64,000 nucleotides of DNA from positions 1-64,000 of the forward strand of contig OMYY01000003.1 in assembly GCA_900315435.1 (NCBI GenBank), read 5' to 3'. This stretch comes from an uncultured Spirochaetaceae bacterium. GTDB lineage: Bacteria > Spirochaetota > Spirochaetia > Sphaerochaetales > Sphaerochaetaceae. Made by a program: the position numbers and the translations under genes. This document shows, one piece after another, positions 15,898 through 24,145 of the stretch. A model generated the notes under the pieces. It saw only the letters and a list, made by a program, of their open reading frames with translations. It made no database searches and had not been told where the DNA came from. How positions within the stretch are numbered: position 1 is the stretch's first letter; every line of letters starts with the position of its first letter.

Positions 15898-16667
15898 AGC
15901 TTCTGTGCCCTGATGGCAAAATAGCAGTCGTGGAGAAAACTGTCCATAGCCTCGTTGTCCGATGAGTCGGTGGAGAATCCGGTGATCACGAAGCCGGCCC
16001 GGCACAGACCGCCTACCAGGCTGTCGACGGTGTGGGAGAACTCGAAGGTGTCGTTTTCCCGTTCCATCTTCTCAAGCCGTTTCCTTCCTAGGCTGTGCAG
16101 GTCGCTGTAGGGAATGGTGTACTTGACCACCAGCTTGTTCTTCAATGCCTTGCGTTCGTCAAACAGGTAGATGGCAGGGTTGGTCGCGCTGGTCATCAGC
16201 GTCCCTTTCGGGACCAGATGCCGGGCGCATTCCTGGTAGACCCGCTCGACGTCCTGGACGAAGCAGGTGCTGGTCGGGTTGAAGATCAGGTCGAACGTGC
16301 GGTCCCCCAGACAGGAAAGGTCCTGCATGTCCTCTTGGATGGTCTCGATTTCCAGCCCGTAACGCCGGGCGCAGCTCCGGTCCGTGGCAAGCTGGGCGGG
16401 GGAGATGTCCAGATCGGTCACCTGGCAACCGGCGGCGGCAAGCAGCACTGCCTGTTGTCCGCCCCCGCTGCCGAGCAACAGGACCCGTTTGCCGAGGAAG
16501 GGCCGGATCCAGCTCTGGTCGATGGTGTGCCCCGGGGTAAGATAGATGTCGGGCTGGCCGCTTTTGGCGCGCTCCACCTGCCCGGCGGTTGCCGCGACGG
16601 TCCAGAAGTTTCCCTTGCGGGATTCGTAATCCCAAGCGTGTGCGTTCAAACGTTGGTAGGTATCCAT
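15894..16667 (-). CDS. Class I SAM-dependent methyltransferase
   Basis: A 257-residue methyltransferase. The SAM site is complete: motif I KRVLLLGSGGGQQAVLLAAAG (about residues 60-80), the acidic end of strand 2 in VTDLDISPAQL, motif II TIQEDMQDL, and FDLIFNPTSTCFV near residue 130. The substrate is unknown. It lacks a Shine-Dalgarno; TATACT on the minus strand lies 6 nt before the ATG, suggesting a leaderless message. It is followed by the coupled TPR-like gene. Confidence 0.88.
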   Translation of the reverse strand: MDTYQRLNAHAWDYESRKGNFWTVAATAGQVERAKSGQPDIYLTPGHTIDQSWIRPFLGKRVLLLGSGGGQQAVLLAAAGCQVTDLDISPAQLATDRSCARRYGLEIETIQEDMQDLSCLGDRTFDLIFNPTSTCFVQDVERVYQECARHLVPKGTLMTSATNPAIYLFDERKALKNKLVVKYTIPYSDLHSLGRKRLEKMERENDTFEFSHTVDSLVGGLCRAGFVITGFSTDSSDNEAMDSFLHDCYFAIRAQKL

Positions 16668-16679
16668 GAGTCCAGTATA
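16668..16679 (-). promoter_or_regulatory. -10 box directly before the methyltransferase start (leaderless)
   Basis: On the minus strand TATACT (16679-16674) is separated from ATG 16667 by 6 nt (GGACTC). It lies between the stop of thpR and the methyltransferase start, so this gene has its own promoter although it runs in the same direction. Confidence 0.55.
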
Positions 16680-16681
16680 CG

Positions 16682-17179
16682 CTATTTCGTCGAGGAAAGC
16701 TGGGCGTAGCGGCGCCTGCCCTGCATCTCGGTCGAGGAGAAAAGCCCTAGGCGGGAAAGCGTGGTGGAAATCGAAAGCGGAGGAAGCTGTCCCTGGAACG
16801 CTACATGGCGGCCGAGCGTCAGGTGGAGCCGGAAAGGTTTCCGGTCAAAGGGAAGGCCGAGGGCTTCCAAGCCCTGACGCAGGCGGGCCACCACCATGTC
16901 GGCCTCTGGCGCGTCAGAGCGCAGCACATAGGTATCCCGGTGGAAGCACTCCCAGCGGAAGAACCGGATGGGAATGGGAAAGAAGGAGAACTGGGAGACG
17001 AATTCCTTGGCCTGCGTGCACTGCCAGGGGGAGCACTCGCCGAGAAAGGCGGCGGTCACGTGCAGATGTTCCTTGGGGAAAAAGGAGCCTTGGCGGCACC
17101 GGCCTTTGAGCCAAAGCTCCCATTGGAAGGCCTCCTCTGCCGCTTGGCCGTCCAGAGGGAAGGCGATGAAAAGTCTCAT
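16682..17179 (-). CDS. thpR: RNA 2',3'-cyclic phosphodiesterase (ThpR/LigT family)
   Basis: A 165-residue 2H phosphoesterase. The start MRLFIAFPLDG is typical, and the two catalytic HxT motifs are visible: EHLHVTAAFLGE near residue 40 and FRLHLTLGRHV near residue 119. It opens 2',3'-cyclic phosphates on RNA ends. The start overlaps the folC stop by ATGA, so folC and thpR form one unit. Confidence 0.87.
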   Translation of the reverse strand: MRLFIAFPLDGQAAEEAFQWELWLKGRCRQGSFFPKEHLHVTAAFLGECSPWQCTQAKEFVSQFSFFPIPIRFFRWECFHRDTYVLRSDAPEADMVVARLRQGLEALGLPFDRKPFRLHLTLGRHVAFQGQLPPLSISTTLSRLGLFSSTEMQGRRRYAQLSSTK

Positions 17180-18498
17180 AACAGGCTCTTGATGGCTCCG
17201 CCCAGGTAGAAGGAACCAGCGACGAGGATCGACCCCGTCTCTCCCGCAAGCGCTTTCGCCTCGGAAAGCGCCTCTGCGTTGTCCGGCACCAGCCGGATAT
17301 CCTTATCGGGAGCGGTCTCCCGGAAAATCTGCCAGATGGCCTGGATGTCGCTCTTCTTGTAGGTGCCCGGGGTGCTGACGATGATGTGGTCGAAGGAACG
17401 CGCCATCAGGCCGCACATGTGCCTGTGGTCCTTGTCGAGCAACGCGCCGTAGATGGCGACCCGGCCGCCCTCGTCGGGATAGAGGGCATCATAGGTCTCC
17501 AAAAGTCCTTGCAGGGAGTTGACGGTATGGGCGCCGTCGATGTAGATGGCGGGTTTCTCCGAGACTTTCTCGAAGCGGCCGGGAAGGTGGTTCCGTTCGA
17601 AAGCGGGAATGGTGCTTCCTGCATCGTACAGTCCAAGATGGCGGAGGGTCAGCAGCGCAAGTGCGGCATTCTGCGCCTGCACGGTGCCGATCATCGACAG
17701 GACCAGATGGTCTCTCGTGCCGTTCTTCCAGGCGATGTCGACCACTTCGCCTTGGAACGTGGTCCTGCTTTCCAGCGAGTCCAGCTCGTCAGCCAGGCTG
17801 GTCAGAGTGCTTTCCTGTGCCTTCGCCTCGCCACGGAAGACCTGCATCGCCTCCGGCTTTTCCAGCCCGACGAAAACCGGACGGTGGGGCATGATGATCT
17901 TGCTCTTCTCGATGGCGATCTTCTCGATGGTGTCCCCCAGGATCCTGGTATGCTCCAGCTCGATCGGGCAGAGGATGGCGGCCTCCGGGTCTACCGTATT
18001 GGTGGCGTCAAGCCTTCCGCCGAGCCCCGTTTCCAAGACGGCGTACTGGCAGCCCAGATGCTTGTAGAGGAGGTATGCGAAGAGGGTGTACAGCTCAAAG
18101 GTGGTGGGTCGGGACTCGCCCCACTCGTCACGGAAATGGAAGTCCCTCAGCCCTGCTTCCATCTGGTTGCCCGTCTCGACCAGGTCGGGGTCGCTGGCGA
18201 AACGGCCATCGACGATCCACCGCTCGCGATAGTCGGTCAGGTGGGGGGAAAGATAGAGTCCCGTGCGGTAGCCGATGGCTGCAAGGCCGGCGGCCAGGTA
18301 GCTGCTGGTCGAGCCTTTGCCCTTGCTTCCCGCCACGTGGAGGCTCTTGAAGGAGCGTTCCGGATGGCCGAAATGGTCAAGCAGGGCCTTCATGCGGTCC
18401 AGCCGATAGGTCCGGGTGGTATAATGGTCGGTGGCAGAACGCTCCAGATTCGTGTGTTGCTCCATGAAGGAGACGACTTCCTGAAAGGTCTTGAACAT
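17176..18498 (-). CDS. folC: Folylpolyglutamate synthase / dihydrofolate synthase
   Basis: A 440-residue Mur-ligase-family enzyme that adds glutamate to folates. The ATP loop is SLHVAGSKGKGSTSSYLAAGLA (about residues 48-65). Family motifs follow: LYLSPHLTDYRERW, FELYTLFAYL, VLETGLGGRLDATN, GRFE.., IDGAHTVNSL. The start ATG 18498 lies 7 nt downstream of a TACACT box with TTGCAG 17 nt further up and no Shine-Dalgarno, pointing to a leaderless transcript; an earlier in-frame ATG at 18534 would precede the promoter. Coupled with thpR. Confidence 0.92.
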   Translation of the reverse strand: MFKTFQEVVSFMEQHTNLERSATDHYTTRTYRLDRMKALLDHFGHPERSFKSLHVAGSKGKGSTSSYLAAGLAAIGYRTGLYLSPHLTDYRERWIVDGRFASDPDLVETGNQMEAGLRDFHFRDEWGESRPTTFELYTLFAYLLYKHLGCQYAVLETGLGGRLDATNTVDPEAAILCPIELEHTRILGDTIEKIAIEKSKIIMPHRPVFVGLEKPEAMQVFRGEAKAQESTLTSLADELDSLESRTTFQGEVVDIAWKNGTRDHLVLSMIGTVQAQNAALALLTLRHLGLYDAGSTIPAFERNHLPGRFEKVSEKPAIYIDGAHTVNSLQGLLETYDALYPDEGGRVAIYGALLDKDHRHMCGLMARSFDHIIVSTPGTYKKSDIQAIWQIFRETAPDKDIRLVPDNAEALSEAKALAGETGSILVAGSFYLGGAIKSLL

Positions 18499-18534
18499 GG
18501 CTAGCAGTGTACTGGAAGGCTTGGCGTTCTGCAA
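18499..18534 (-). promoter_or_regulatory. folC promoter giving a leaderless transcript
   Basis: Minus strand: TTGCAG (18534-18529), a 17-nt spacer, TACACT (18511-18506), then 7 nt to ATG 18498. This is the clearest of the leaderless promoters in the window because both boxes are present at standard spacing. Confidence 0.65.
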
Positions 18535-18565
18535 CAGAGAGGGGGATGGTAGAAACTAACTAGTA

Positions 18566-18607
18566 TGACATTTATTGCAAATGTGTCAAATTCCGATTGC
18601 GGAATTT
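18566..18607. promoter_or_regulatory. Two inverted repeats upstream of the acyl-CoA ligase
   Basis: AAATTCCG (18588-18595), ATTG, CGGAATTT (18600-18607) is a perfect inverted repeat with 8-bp arms. Just before it, TGACATTT-ATTGC-AAATGTGTCA (18566-18588) is an imperfect one. They lie 63-104 nt before the ligase start, where a TetR- or FadR-like regulator of fatty acid genes might bind. The regulator is not in the window. Confidence 0.45.
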
Positions 18608-18669
18608 TCCCTATGCTGGTAGGCTGTCACTAGGCGTGGTTTGTCTGCCCGCCGGTGAGGAGTACCCAG

Positions 18670-20409
18670 ATGAAATTCCATGACGACGATCATTCCTGGA
18701 GATTCTTGGAGGCATTCCGTGGCACGGAGTTCCACGGACAATGGCCGACTCTCCCGGAATTGTTCAATATTTCGACCAAGCGCTTCCCAAAGCACGCCTG
18801 TTGGAGCGCTTTCTCTCCGACGTACGAGTCCTTCACCTTCACGGAGGCGCGGGAGAAGATGCTGGGTTTCGCCAGCTATCTGCTTTCCCTTGGCCTGAAA
18901 AAGGGGGACAAGGTAGGTGTGACCGGCAAAAACAGCCCTGAATGGGCGATTGCCTACCTGGGGACCATGTATGCGGGCTGCATTGCCGTTCCACTGGACT
19001 GGTCTTTCCACGATTCGGAAATGGAGAAGCTGATTGCTTTTGCCGAGCTGAAGGTGCTGTGCATCGACAAGGAGCGGATCCATGACATCGACAAGGAGGG
19101 CAAGCTGGCTCTGGTCAAGATTTCCCTGGAACCGGGCGACCCGGACCATCCCTTCATCCTTGACTGCATGGCCGCTCCCGTCGAGCACGAGATGCCCACG
19201 GAAGAAGATCTTGCCGCCATCCTGTTCACCAGCGGCACCACCGGTACCCCGAAGGGCGTCATGCTGACCCACAAGAACTTTGTCTCCGATTGCTTCATCG
19301 CCCAGAGCCAGATGGATATCGGTCCGGACGATGTGTTCTATGCGATCCTCCCGATCCACCATGCCTACACCATGCTTGCGGTCCTGATCGAGTCGCTTTC
19401 GGTCGGTGCCGGCTGTGTCTTTGGCAAACGCTTGGTGATCAGCCAGGTCTTCAAGGAAATCCACGAGGGCGGCGTGACCATGTTCCTCGGTGTGCCCATG
19501 CTCTTCAACAAGCTGCTTGCCGGGCTGCTGACCGGGGTCAAGAAGAAGTCTGTCATCGTCTACGGCGTCGTGCGCTGCATGATGGCGGTCAGCGGCATGC
19601 TGAAGCACGTGTTCCACATCAATGTGGGCAAGAAGTGGTTCGGCTTCCTCTTGAAGAACATCGCTTTGGACAAGGTCCGCATCTGCATCAGCGGCGGTGG
19701 TCCGCTTCCGGCAAGCACCTTCCGCATGTACCAGCAGCTTGGACTGGATTTCGTGCAGGGCTACGGCCTGACCGAGACCAGCCCGATTGCCACCCTGAAC
19801 CCCACCTACGCCTTCGTGCTGACCAGCGTGGGCCGTTATTTCCCGCAGGAGGAGATCAAGATCTGCAACCCTGATGGCGATGGCAACGGTGTCATCTACA
19901 TCAAGGGTCCCAACGTCATGAAGGGGTACTATAAGAACCCCGAGGCGACGGCCGAGGTGCTCTCCGAGGACGGATGGCTGAACACCGGCGATGTCGGGCA
20001 TCTGGACAAGCACAAGTACCTCTACCTGACCGGACGGGAACGCAACATCATCGTCACCGAGGGGGGCAAGAATGTCTTTCCCGAGGAGATTGAGGATTTG
20101 TTCCAGCTCTATGACGAGATCGACACCATCTGTGTCATCGGCTACATGGTCGACAAGCAGCTGAAGACCGAGGGAGTGCGTGCCTTGGTGTATCCTGCGA
20201 AGAACTATCTGGAGGAGATGCAGAAGGCCCACCCACAGACATACAAGCAGGAAATCCAGAAGCACTTCGAGGAGATTGTCGGGGAGGTCAACCGGACCCT
20301 GCAGCCCTACAAGAAGATTACCCGTGTGACCGCCATCTGGGAGCCGCTTCCCAAGTCGAGCACGATGAAAGTGAAGCGTTTCCTTGTCCGGCAGCAGTAT
20401 CAGGACTAG
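18670..20409 (+). CDS. AMP-forming acyl-CoA ligase (long-chain fatty acid type)
   Basis: A 579-residue adenylate-forming enzyme that activates a carboxylic acid, probably a fatty acid, to its CoA thioester. The signature AILFTSGTTGTPKGVMLTH is near residue 185, GYGLTETSPIATLNP in the middle, NTGDVGHLDKHKYLYLTGRERN.. in the C-terminal hinge and the lysine near KSSTMKVKRF at the end. ATG 18670 has GAGGAG at good spacing; a GTG at 18655 is in frame but overlaps the Shine-Dalgarno. The antisense strand is open over a very long stretch but is only a codon-bias shadow. Confidence 0.9.
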   Translation: MKFHDDDHSWRFLEAFRGTEFHGQWPTLPELFNISTKRFPKHACWSAFSPTYESFTFTEAREKMLGFASYLLSLGLKKGDKVGVTGKNSPEWAIAYLGTMYAGCIAVPLDWSFHDSEMEKLIAFAELKVLCIDKERIHDIDKEGKLALVKISLEPGDPDHPFILDCMAAPVEHEMPTEEDLAAILFTSGTTGTPKGVMLTHKNFVSDCFIAQSQMDIGPDDVFYAILPIHHAYTMLAVLIESLSVGAGCVFGKRLVISQVFKEIHEGGVTMFLGVPMLFNKLLAGLLTGVKKKSVIVYGVVRCMMAVSGMLKHVFHINVGKKWFGFLLKNIALDKVRICISGGGPLPASTFRMYQQLGLDFVQGYGLTETSPIATLNPTYAFVLTSVGRYFPQEEIKICNPDGDGNGVIYIKGPNVMKGYYKNPEATAEVLSEDGWLNTGDVGHLDKHKYLYLTGRERNIIVTEGGKNVFPEEIEDLFQLYDEIDTICVIGYMVDKQLKTEGVRALVYPAKNYLEEMQKAHPQTYKQEIQKHFEEIVGEVNRTLQPYKKITRVTAIWEPLPKSSTMKVKRFLVRQQYQD

Positions 20410-20442
20410 GCAAACGGCCGGAAAGGGAGTAAGGTAGGCGCC

Positions 20443-20754
20443 ATGGATAGTGATTTCAGACAGTTCCTGAAGAATTATGGCCAGACCCTGGAGGCTGTGG
20501 TCATGGTCGGCAAGCAGGGGTACGACGATAGCGTCGCATCCCATCTCGACATGGCGCTGAAGACCCGTGAGCTGGTCAAGGTCAAGTTGCTCCAGCATCG
20601 TGACGAAAAGGAGGAGATCCTCCACCAGCTGGCCGACAAGGTCGGCGGGGAAGTGGTCACCTGCGTGGGTTTCCAAGGGCTGATTTACCGTGACGGCGAG
20701 GAGCACCTGATGCAGGGGCTCTACCGTGGCCGCAGGCGCTACGCCAAGGACTGA
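20443..20754 (+). CDS. yhbY: YhbY-type RNA-binding protein (CRM domain)
   Basis: A 103-residue stand-alone CRM domain: LEAVVMVGKQGYDDSVASHLDMALKTRELVKVKLL with the GKxG loop and RELVKVK strand that define the family, and a closing strand VGFQGLIYRDGEE. Such proteins bind pre-50S ribosomal particles. It lies 33 nt after the acyl-CoA ligase gene and is followed by a strong terminator. A basic tail (RGRRRYAKD) may add RNA contacts. Confidence 0.88.
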   Translation: MDSDFRQFLKNYGQTLEAVVMVGKQGYDDSVASHLDMALKTRELVKVKLLQHRDEKEEILHQLADKVGGEVVTCVGFQGLIYRDGEEHLMQGLYRGRRRYAKD

Positions 20755-20778
20755 ACGGTTTCTTTCCCGACCTGCAGG

Positions 20779-20806
20779 AATCTCCGGGTTTTCCCCGGAG
20801 ATTTTT
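20779..20806 (+). terminator. Intrinsic terminator after yhbY
   Basis: AATCTCCGGG (20779-20788) pairs with CCCGGAGATT (20793-20802), loop TTTTC (20788-20793 region), followed by TTTTG. A 10-bp stem with T tail, closing the ligase-yhbY unit. Confidence 0.85.
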
Positions 20807-20876
20807 GTGTGTCTGGAGGCAGCAATGGATCCATTCGGATGGAGTACCCGGACCGTTCTGCTTGCGAGCCGACGGT

Positions 20877-21653
20877 TCAGCCTTCGCTTCGCGCGACCTC
20901 GCCCGGGGGCAGTTCCTCGCCTAGGCCCCAATCGCTGTTGTCGGTCAGGATGTCGACCCGAGGGTTGTCCCGATAGGCGGGCAAGACGAAGGTCCTGCAT
21001 CGCAGGATGACCCGCTGGTCCGGCTGGATCGGGGCGCTGTTGGCCGTCATCACGTTGACGCAGACCCGTTTGAAGAGGGAAAGCGCTATGTGCAGGTCTT
21101 CCAGCATGCTTTCGGTGCTCTGTCCGGGAAGGCCCATCAGCAGGTTGACCTCGTCGGCATAGCAGGCGATGTCCTCGGGGGTGGGAGAGGAAGACGGAGT
21201 ATCGATTCCCTTGTCCAGGTAGCTCTTCCGGAAAGGGATGTCGAAGGTCTCCACCCCCATCTTGGCCCAGAGCTCGATGCCCCATCCGGCAAAACGTTCC
21301 TTCAGCGGCGCGACCTGGAGCCGGTCCATCCAGTGGAACTCGATGTGGACTTGTCTGATCGCACGCGCATGACAGGTGTCGATGATCGCCTGCATGCTTT
21401 TCTCGTCCAGGTCGGTGAAGCTTCCCGAGTTGATTACCTCGAGGATTCCATAGCGGCCGGTCACGTAGGAGAGCACCTGCTTGTTCAGCCGATAGTTCGC
21501 CTCGGTGTCCGTCGAGGCATCCAGGTGGTAGTCGCAGAAGCGGCAGCGCCGCCACTTGCATCCTGTTCCCCGGAGCATCACGATCTCCCGGGGCAATTTC
21601 TGCCTGATACAGGCGTAGCGGACAAAACCCGTTTCCTTAGTTACCGTTGCCAT
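20877..21653 (-). CDS. Radical SAM-like protein next to a queuosine-precursor transporter (QueL candidate)
   Basis: A 258-residue protein with a cysteine motif near residues 32-40, GTGCKWRRCRFCDYH, spaced CX4CX2C instead of the normal radical SAM CX3CX2C. The rest fits a partial TIM barrel: EVINSGSFTDLD, QVHIEFHWMDRL, ELWAKMGVETFD, EVNLLMGLPGQS. It overlaps the upstream yhhQ-like gene by 17 bp and sits under the same preQ1-like riboswitch. Clostridial QueL, a radical SAM queuine lyase that yields preQ1, is a known salvage enzyme with such neighbours, so this gene is a candidate for that or a related step. The radical SAM assignment is fairly sure; the reaction is inference. Confidence 0.72.
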   Translation of the reverse strand: MATVTKETGFVRYACIRQKLPREIVMLRGTGCKWRRCRFCDYHLDASTDTEANYRLNKQVLSYVTGRYGILEVINSGSFTDLDEKSMQAIIDTCHARAIRQVHIEFHWMDRLQVAPLKERFAGWGIELWAKMGVETFDIPFRKSYLDKGIDTPSSSPTPEDIACYADEVNLLMGLPGQSTESMLEDLHIALSLFKRVCVNVMTANSAPIQPDQRVILRCRTFVLPAYRDNPRVDILTDNSDWGLGEELPPGEVARSEG

Positions 21654-22404
21654 TGGCTTCCTCTGCCGTCTCGTCTTGGTCCGCTTCGGCCACGCGCTTT
21701 CCCGACCGTACCATCCTGGTGTGGTACATCCACCTTGCCAGGTAGACGAAGGGGGTGTCGAGCAGGCTGGTGATGATGAAGATCAGGTAACTGGACCAGA
21801 AGATGCTGGAAAGGGTGGCAAACCCATAGGTGCCCCAGAAGGCGAGCAGGGTGAAGAGCACCGTGTTGATCAGCTGGCTGGCCAGCGTGGAGCCGTTGTT
21901 GCGCACCCACAGGCATTTCCTGGAGTCGCCGAACCATTTGGTGGTCAGCTTCCACCAGGTATGATAGGCCCAGACATCGTGTGCCTGGCTGGCCGCATAG
22001 GCGACCAGGCTTGCCAGCATCATCCTGGGCGTATTGCTGAAGATCGTGCGGATCGAGGGTAGCGCCCAGTCTTGGGCACTGGGAGTGTAGAGCATCCAGG
22101 TCATGGTCAGCAGGATGAAGGTGATGTTGGTGGCGATGCCGATCACTACAGCCCGGTTCGACGCCCGCTTCCCATAGATTTCACTGAGGATGTCGGTAGT
22201 CAGGAAGCTGGCGGCGAACAGCGTGTTGCCCAGTGTCTGTTCCATCCCGAAGGCGCGGATGAGGACCATCACCTCGATATTGGCGGAAATGGTGACGAAG
22301 ACAGTCCAGCCGTACAGGCCGGCCCGGCCGGCGAGCCGGAAGAAGACGATCAGACCAAAAAAGCTGACCAGAAGGGAAACCAGAAGCAAAAGTTCGTTTG
22401 GCAT
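21637..22404 (-). CDS. Queuosine precursor transporter (YhhQ/VUT family, COG1738)
   Basis: A 255-residue integral membrane protein with about six helices. Family features are ANIEVMVLIRAFGMEQTLGNTLFAASFLTTDILSEIYGKRASNRAV and, towards the C terminus, LWVRNNGSTLASQLINTVLFTLLAF. YhhQ-type proteins import preQ0, preQ1 or queuine for tRNA modification. A preQ1-I-like aptamer lies in its leader, and the next gene is a radical SAM protein. GGAG (AAAGGAGCGG) precedes the ATG. The C-terminal tail is hydrophilic and acidic (EADQDETAEEANGN). Confidence 0.88.
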   Translation of the reverse strand: MPNELLLLVSLLVSFFGLIVFFRLAGRAGLYGWTVFVTISANIEVMVLIRAFGMEQTLGNTLFAASFLTTDILSEIYGKRASNRAVVIGIATNITFILLTMTWMLYTPSAQDWALPSIRTIFSNTPRMMLASLVAYAASQAHDVWAYHTWWKLTTKWFGDSRKCLWVRNNGSTLASQLINTVLFTLLAFWGTYGFATLSSIFWSSYLIFIITSLLDTPFVYLARWMYHTRMVRSGKRVAEADQDETAEEANGNGN

Positions 22405-22439
22405 CAGCCGCTCCTTTGCCTTCGATGAACCGGCTGTGT

Positions 22440-22500
22440 CACCGGAGCGAGCGCCCCGTACCCGGTTTTATTTTACAACAGGAAGGTTTATGAACTGTTG
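22440..22500 (-). promoter_or_regulatory. preQ1-I-like riboswitch in the yhhQ leader
   Basis: Minus strand: CAACAG (22500-22495) pairs with CTGTTG (22481-22476) around a 13-nt loop TTCATAAACCTTC. An A-rich tail TAAAATAAAACC then leads to GGG, which can pair with the loop CC to form the H-type pseudoknot of the preQ1-I class. The tail G residues can instead join ACCGG..CCGGT (22466-22440), a competing hairpin that could switch expression. Gene context (COG1738 transporter) is that of known preQ1 riboswitches. Consensus match is by eye only. Confidence 0.68.
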
Positions 22501-22519
22501 GTCGTATGCAAGACGAGTG

Positions 22520-22549
22520 TATCTTGAAAAGAATGGTCCAGCTTGTCAA
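22520..22549 (-). promoter_or_regulatory. Promoter of the yhhQ operon
   Basis: Minus strand: TTGACA (22549-22544), 18-nt spacer, AAGATA (22525-22520). It overlaps the last bases of the GH20 gene and sits about 20 nt before the aptamer, so transcription would begin right at the riboswitch. Confidence 0.5.
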
Positions 22550-24021
22550 GCGGAGGCGCCCCTCCAGGAAAGCACCTTCAGGCCATCCAGTTTGGCATAT
22601 TCCATCGCCATCCGTTCGTCCAGGCTTTCCACGGGCTGGGGGTTCCACAGCCGCTCGGCAATCAGCGCGAGACGTGGAAAGGCGAGGTATTCGGCTTCCC
22701 TTCCGTTTCTCACATACTCGGTCCACAGGTTGGCCTGGCCTCCGAGCAGGTTCTTCCTGCTTTCCTCGTCGAAACCTTCGGAGGGGTCGAAGGTGGCGCA
22801 CTGGGTGAAGGAGCTCACCTTGTGGGGTGCGCCGATTTCCTCAGGGTCGTCCTCGTATTGGTAGTCCAGATAGCAGCCCTTGTCCTTGGGGCACATGATG
22901 ACCTGATGGCCTGCCTTGGCGGCTTTGATGCCTGCCTCGCTGCCCCTCCAGGAGGCGATGATCACCTCCTTGTCCAGAGCGTCGCCCCCGAACTCGAAGA
23001 CTTCGTCCCAGCCGATGGCGCGCCTGCCTGCGGCCTTGACCAGCTTGGCGACCTCGCTGGTGAACCAACCCTGCAGGGCGTCGGCATCGGCGATTCCTTT
23101 CTCCGCCATCAGTTTCCGGCAGCCGGCGTCCGCCTCCCATGCCGCGTGGGGGCACTCGTCGCCGCCGATATGGATGTAGGGACCAGGGAAAAGCCTGCAC
23201 AAGGTGCCGATCGCCGCCTTAAGGAAGGCAAAGACCTCCGCCTTGGCTGGGTTCAACACGGCGGGGAAGATACCCCATCCGCACTCCGGTCTCTGGGGAG
23301 CGTTGAAGCCGAGCTGGGGATAGACGGAGAGCAGGGCGCCGCAGTGGCCTGGCACGTCGATTTCCGGGACGACGGTGACAAAGCGCTGTGCGGCGAAGTC
23401 GACGACCTCACGGATGTCGGCCTCGGTGTAGAATCCGCCATATTCCTTGCCCTGGTGTTCAGGATCGGCCCGCCTGCTCGCGGCCTCGAGTCCGGGGTAC
23501 CCGTCGACCGGAAACCTCCATCCCTGGTCGTCGGTCAGGTGCCAGTGGAAGACGTTCAGATGGTGGAGCGCCGCGGCGTCGATCAGCTTCTCGATTTCCC
23601 CCACGGTGAAGAAATGCCTCGCGCAGTCCAGCATGAAGCCTCTCCACCGATACAGCGGGCTGTCCTCGATGCGGCAGGTGGGAAGCAGTCCATGGCCGGC
23701 AAGATAGAGTTGCCGGATTGTCTGGATGGCTTGGAACATTCCCGCCTTGGAGGAAGCCCTTGCGACCACCTGATCCTTGGTCACCTTCAACTGGTAGCCC
23801 TCCACAGGCAACGCTTCCTTGGCATTGGTGAAATAGAGGTCCTCGCAACCGTCGTTCAGGCCCAGCTGGCTTTCAAGCAACGGTCCGAAGCCTTCGAAGG
23901 GGGGATCCAGACAGTAGGCGGAGCCGAGATGCAGATGGAGCGTGCCGTCGCCCGTCTCGATGGAACGCGCTTCGGGAAGCAGATACTGGCTTGCCGGGGT
24001 GTGGTACTGGAATTGGATCAT
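22546..24021 (-). CDS. GH20 beta-N-acetylhexosaminidase
   Basis: A 491-residue enzyme. The N-terminal domain (to about residue 120) is the alpha/beta GH20b fold, ending YRWRGFMLDCARHFF, the start of the catalytic barrel. HHLNVFHWHLTDDQGWR follows and the catalytic Asp-Glu pair is in YIHIGGDECP near residue 286. It removes GlcNAc or GalNAc from the ends of chitin- or glycoprotein-derived sugars. No signal peptide, so it acts on imported oligosaccharides. ATG 24021 has GGAGG 8 nt upstream. Monocistronic. Confidence 0.93.
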   Translation of the reverse strand: MIQFQYHTPASQYLLPEARSIETGDGTLHLHLGSAYCLDPPFEGFGPLLESQLGLNDGCEDLYFTNAKEALPVEGYQLKVTKDQVVARASSKAGMFQAIQTIRQLYLAGHGLLPTCRIEDSPLYRWRGFMLDCARHFFTVGEIEKLIDAAALHHLNVFHWHLTDDQGWRFPVDGYPGLEAASRRADPEHQGKEYGGFYTEADIREVVDFAAQRFVTVVPEIDVPGHCGALLSVYPQLGFNAPQRPECGWGIFPAVLNPAKAEVFAFLKAAIGTLCRLFPGPYIHIGGDECPHAAWEADAGCRKLMAEKGIADADALQGWFTSEVAKLVKAAGRRAIGWDEVFEFGGDALDKEVIIASWRGSEAGIKAAKAGHQVIMCPKDKGCYLDYQYEDDPEEIGAPHKVSSFTQCATFDPSEGFDEESRKNLLGGQANLWTEYVRNGREAEYLAFPRLALIAERLWNPQPVESLDERMAMEYAKLDGLKVLSWRGASA

Positions 24022-24145
24022 GGTGGTTTCCTCCGGGCTTCTAGTATATCGATGAGGATGCTCGGGAAGCAACGAGTCGGCTGTTCAGGAAAATCGAGAG
24101 AAAAGGATGGGCAGAGTGCTCGGAATGCGCTACAGTACTAGGGCG

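Noticed and set aside
18586-21561. A 991-codon open frame on the minus strand
   Set aside because: It runs antisense to the acyl-CoA ligase and yhbY and out of frame with the radical SAM gene. It has no motif, and its length follows from the G/C-biased third positions of the real genes.
22543-24141. 532-codon frame on the + strand
   Set aside because: Exact antisense of the GH20 gene, whose catalytic pair and Shine-Dalgarno are clear.
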